DNA from: Bacteroidaceae bacterium
GTDB lineage: Bacteria > Bacteroidota > Bacteroidia > Bacteroidales > Bacteroidaceae
Assembly: GCA_017383665.1 (NCBI GenBank)
Contig: JAFNWA010000155.1
Coordinates: 1 to 5,547 of the forward strand
Length of the DNA: 5,547 nt
Direction of reading: 5' to 3'
Under the pieces are notes generated by a model. The model worked only from the letters and a program-made list of their open reading frames with translations, was not told the origin of the DNA and did no database searches. The position numbers and the translations under genes were made by a program. Positions 5,359 to 5,547 of the stretch are shown one piece after another (within the stretch, counting starts at the first letter, position 1; the number at the start of each line of letters is the position of its first letter).

Positions 5359-5547
5359 TCTAAAAAGTATGCTGTTTTGACATTTTATTTATCAACAGCT
5401 GCAAGAATGTGCTATAGAGCGTTTTTCTCTCATGTGTCGTTACATGAATTTTGCCACACTTCTATTTTAAAAAGGAGTATAATCATCGTTGAATATTTTT
5501 TAGCTATAAATGTCATTTCAACAACCTAGAACGCTGGGGCTCTGAGG

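Noticed and set aside
5371..5446. Small inverted repeats (GCTGTT/AACAGC and CATGT/ACATG) upstream of the 136-residue gene, considered as operators
   Set aside because: Stems are only 5 to 6 bases and expected by chance in AT-rich DNA; no matching partner sites were seen.
1..5547. Searched for tRNA or rRNA genes, a CRISPR array, an integrase or transposase gene and phage attachment-site repeats
   Set aside because: None seen. No regularly spaced direct repeats, no tRNA-like cloverleaf and no recombinase motifs were found on either strand.

Overview
The window most likely comes from a Bacteroidota genome, probably order Bacteroidales. The best evidence is a promoter with the Bacteroides primary-sigma layout (TTTG, 19 bases, TAnnTTTG) in front of the ketopantoate reductase gene. 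A-rich leaders lacking a Shine-Dalgarno sequence in front of most genes, and a large terminase of a type I associate with Bacteroidales prophages, agree with this. All five convincing genes lie on the minus strand, so the window is transcribed right to left.

Right part (5547 to 1866): about 225 gene-free bases with promoter-like elements, then a four-gene phage-type cluster. It holds a 136-residue basic protein with an internal duplication, two small unrecognised proteins (155 and 158 residues) that look like diverged copies of one another, and a 666-residue large terminase. The terminase shows an ATPase half and a nuclease half with apparently intact catalytic residues. The last three genes are closely packed (gaps of 16 and 8 bases), and the terminase ribosome binding site overlaps the stop codon before it. 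Portal, protease and capsid genes, which usually follow a large terminase, are absent downstream. The cluster is therefore a cryptic prophage remnant, the end of a larger element lying to the right, or a retained packaging-type module.

Middle (1865 to 1295): 571 bases without a credible gene. They hold a degenerate 7-base tandem repeat abutting the terminase stop, two composite palindromes built from four related 26-base arms, an AT-rich hairpin, and the promoter of the next gene.

Left part (1294 to 1): a ketopantoate reductase family gene of chromosomal metabolic type, with its own strong promoter and a long nested hairpin after its stop that may be a terminator. The first 33 bases could be the 3' end of a plus-strand gene, but this is weak. 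The boundary between phage-type and host-type DNA probably lies in the repeat-rich gap.
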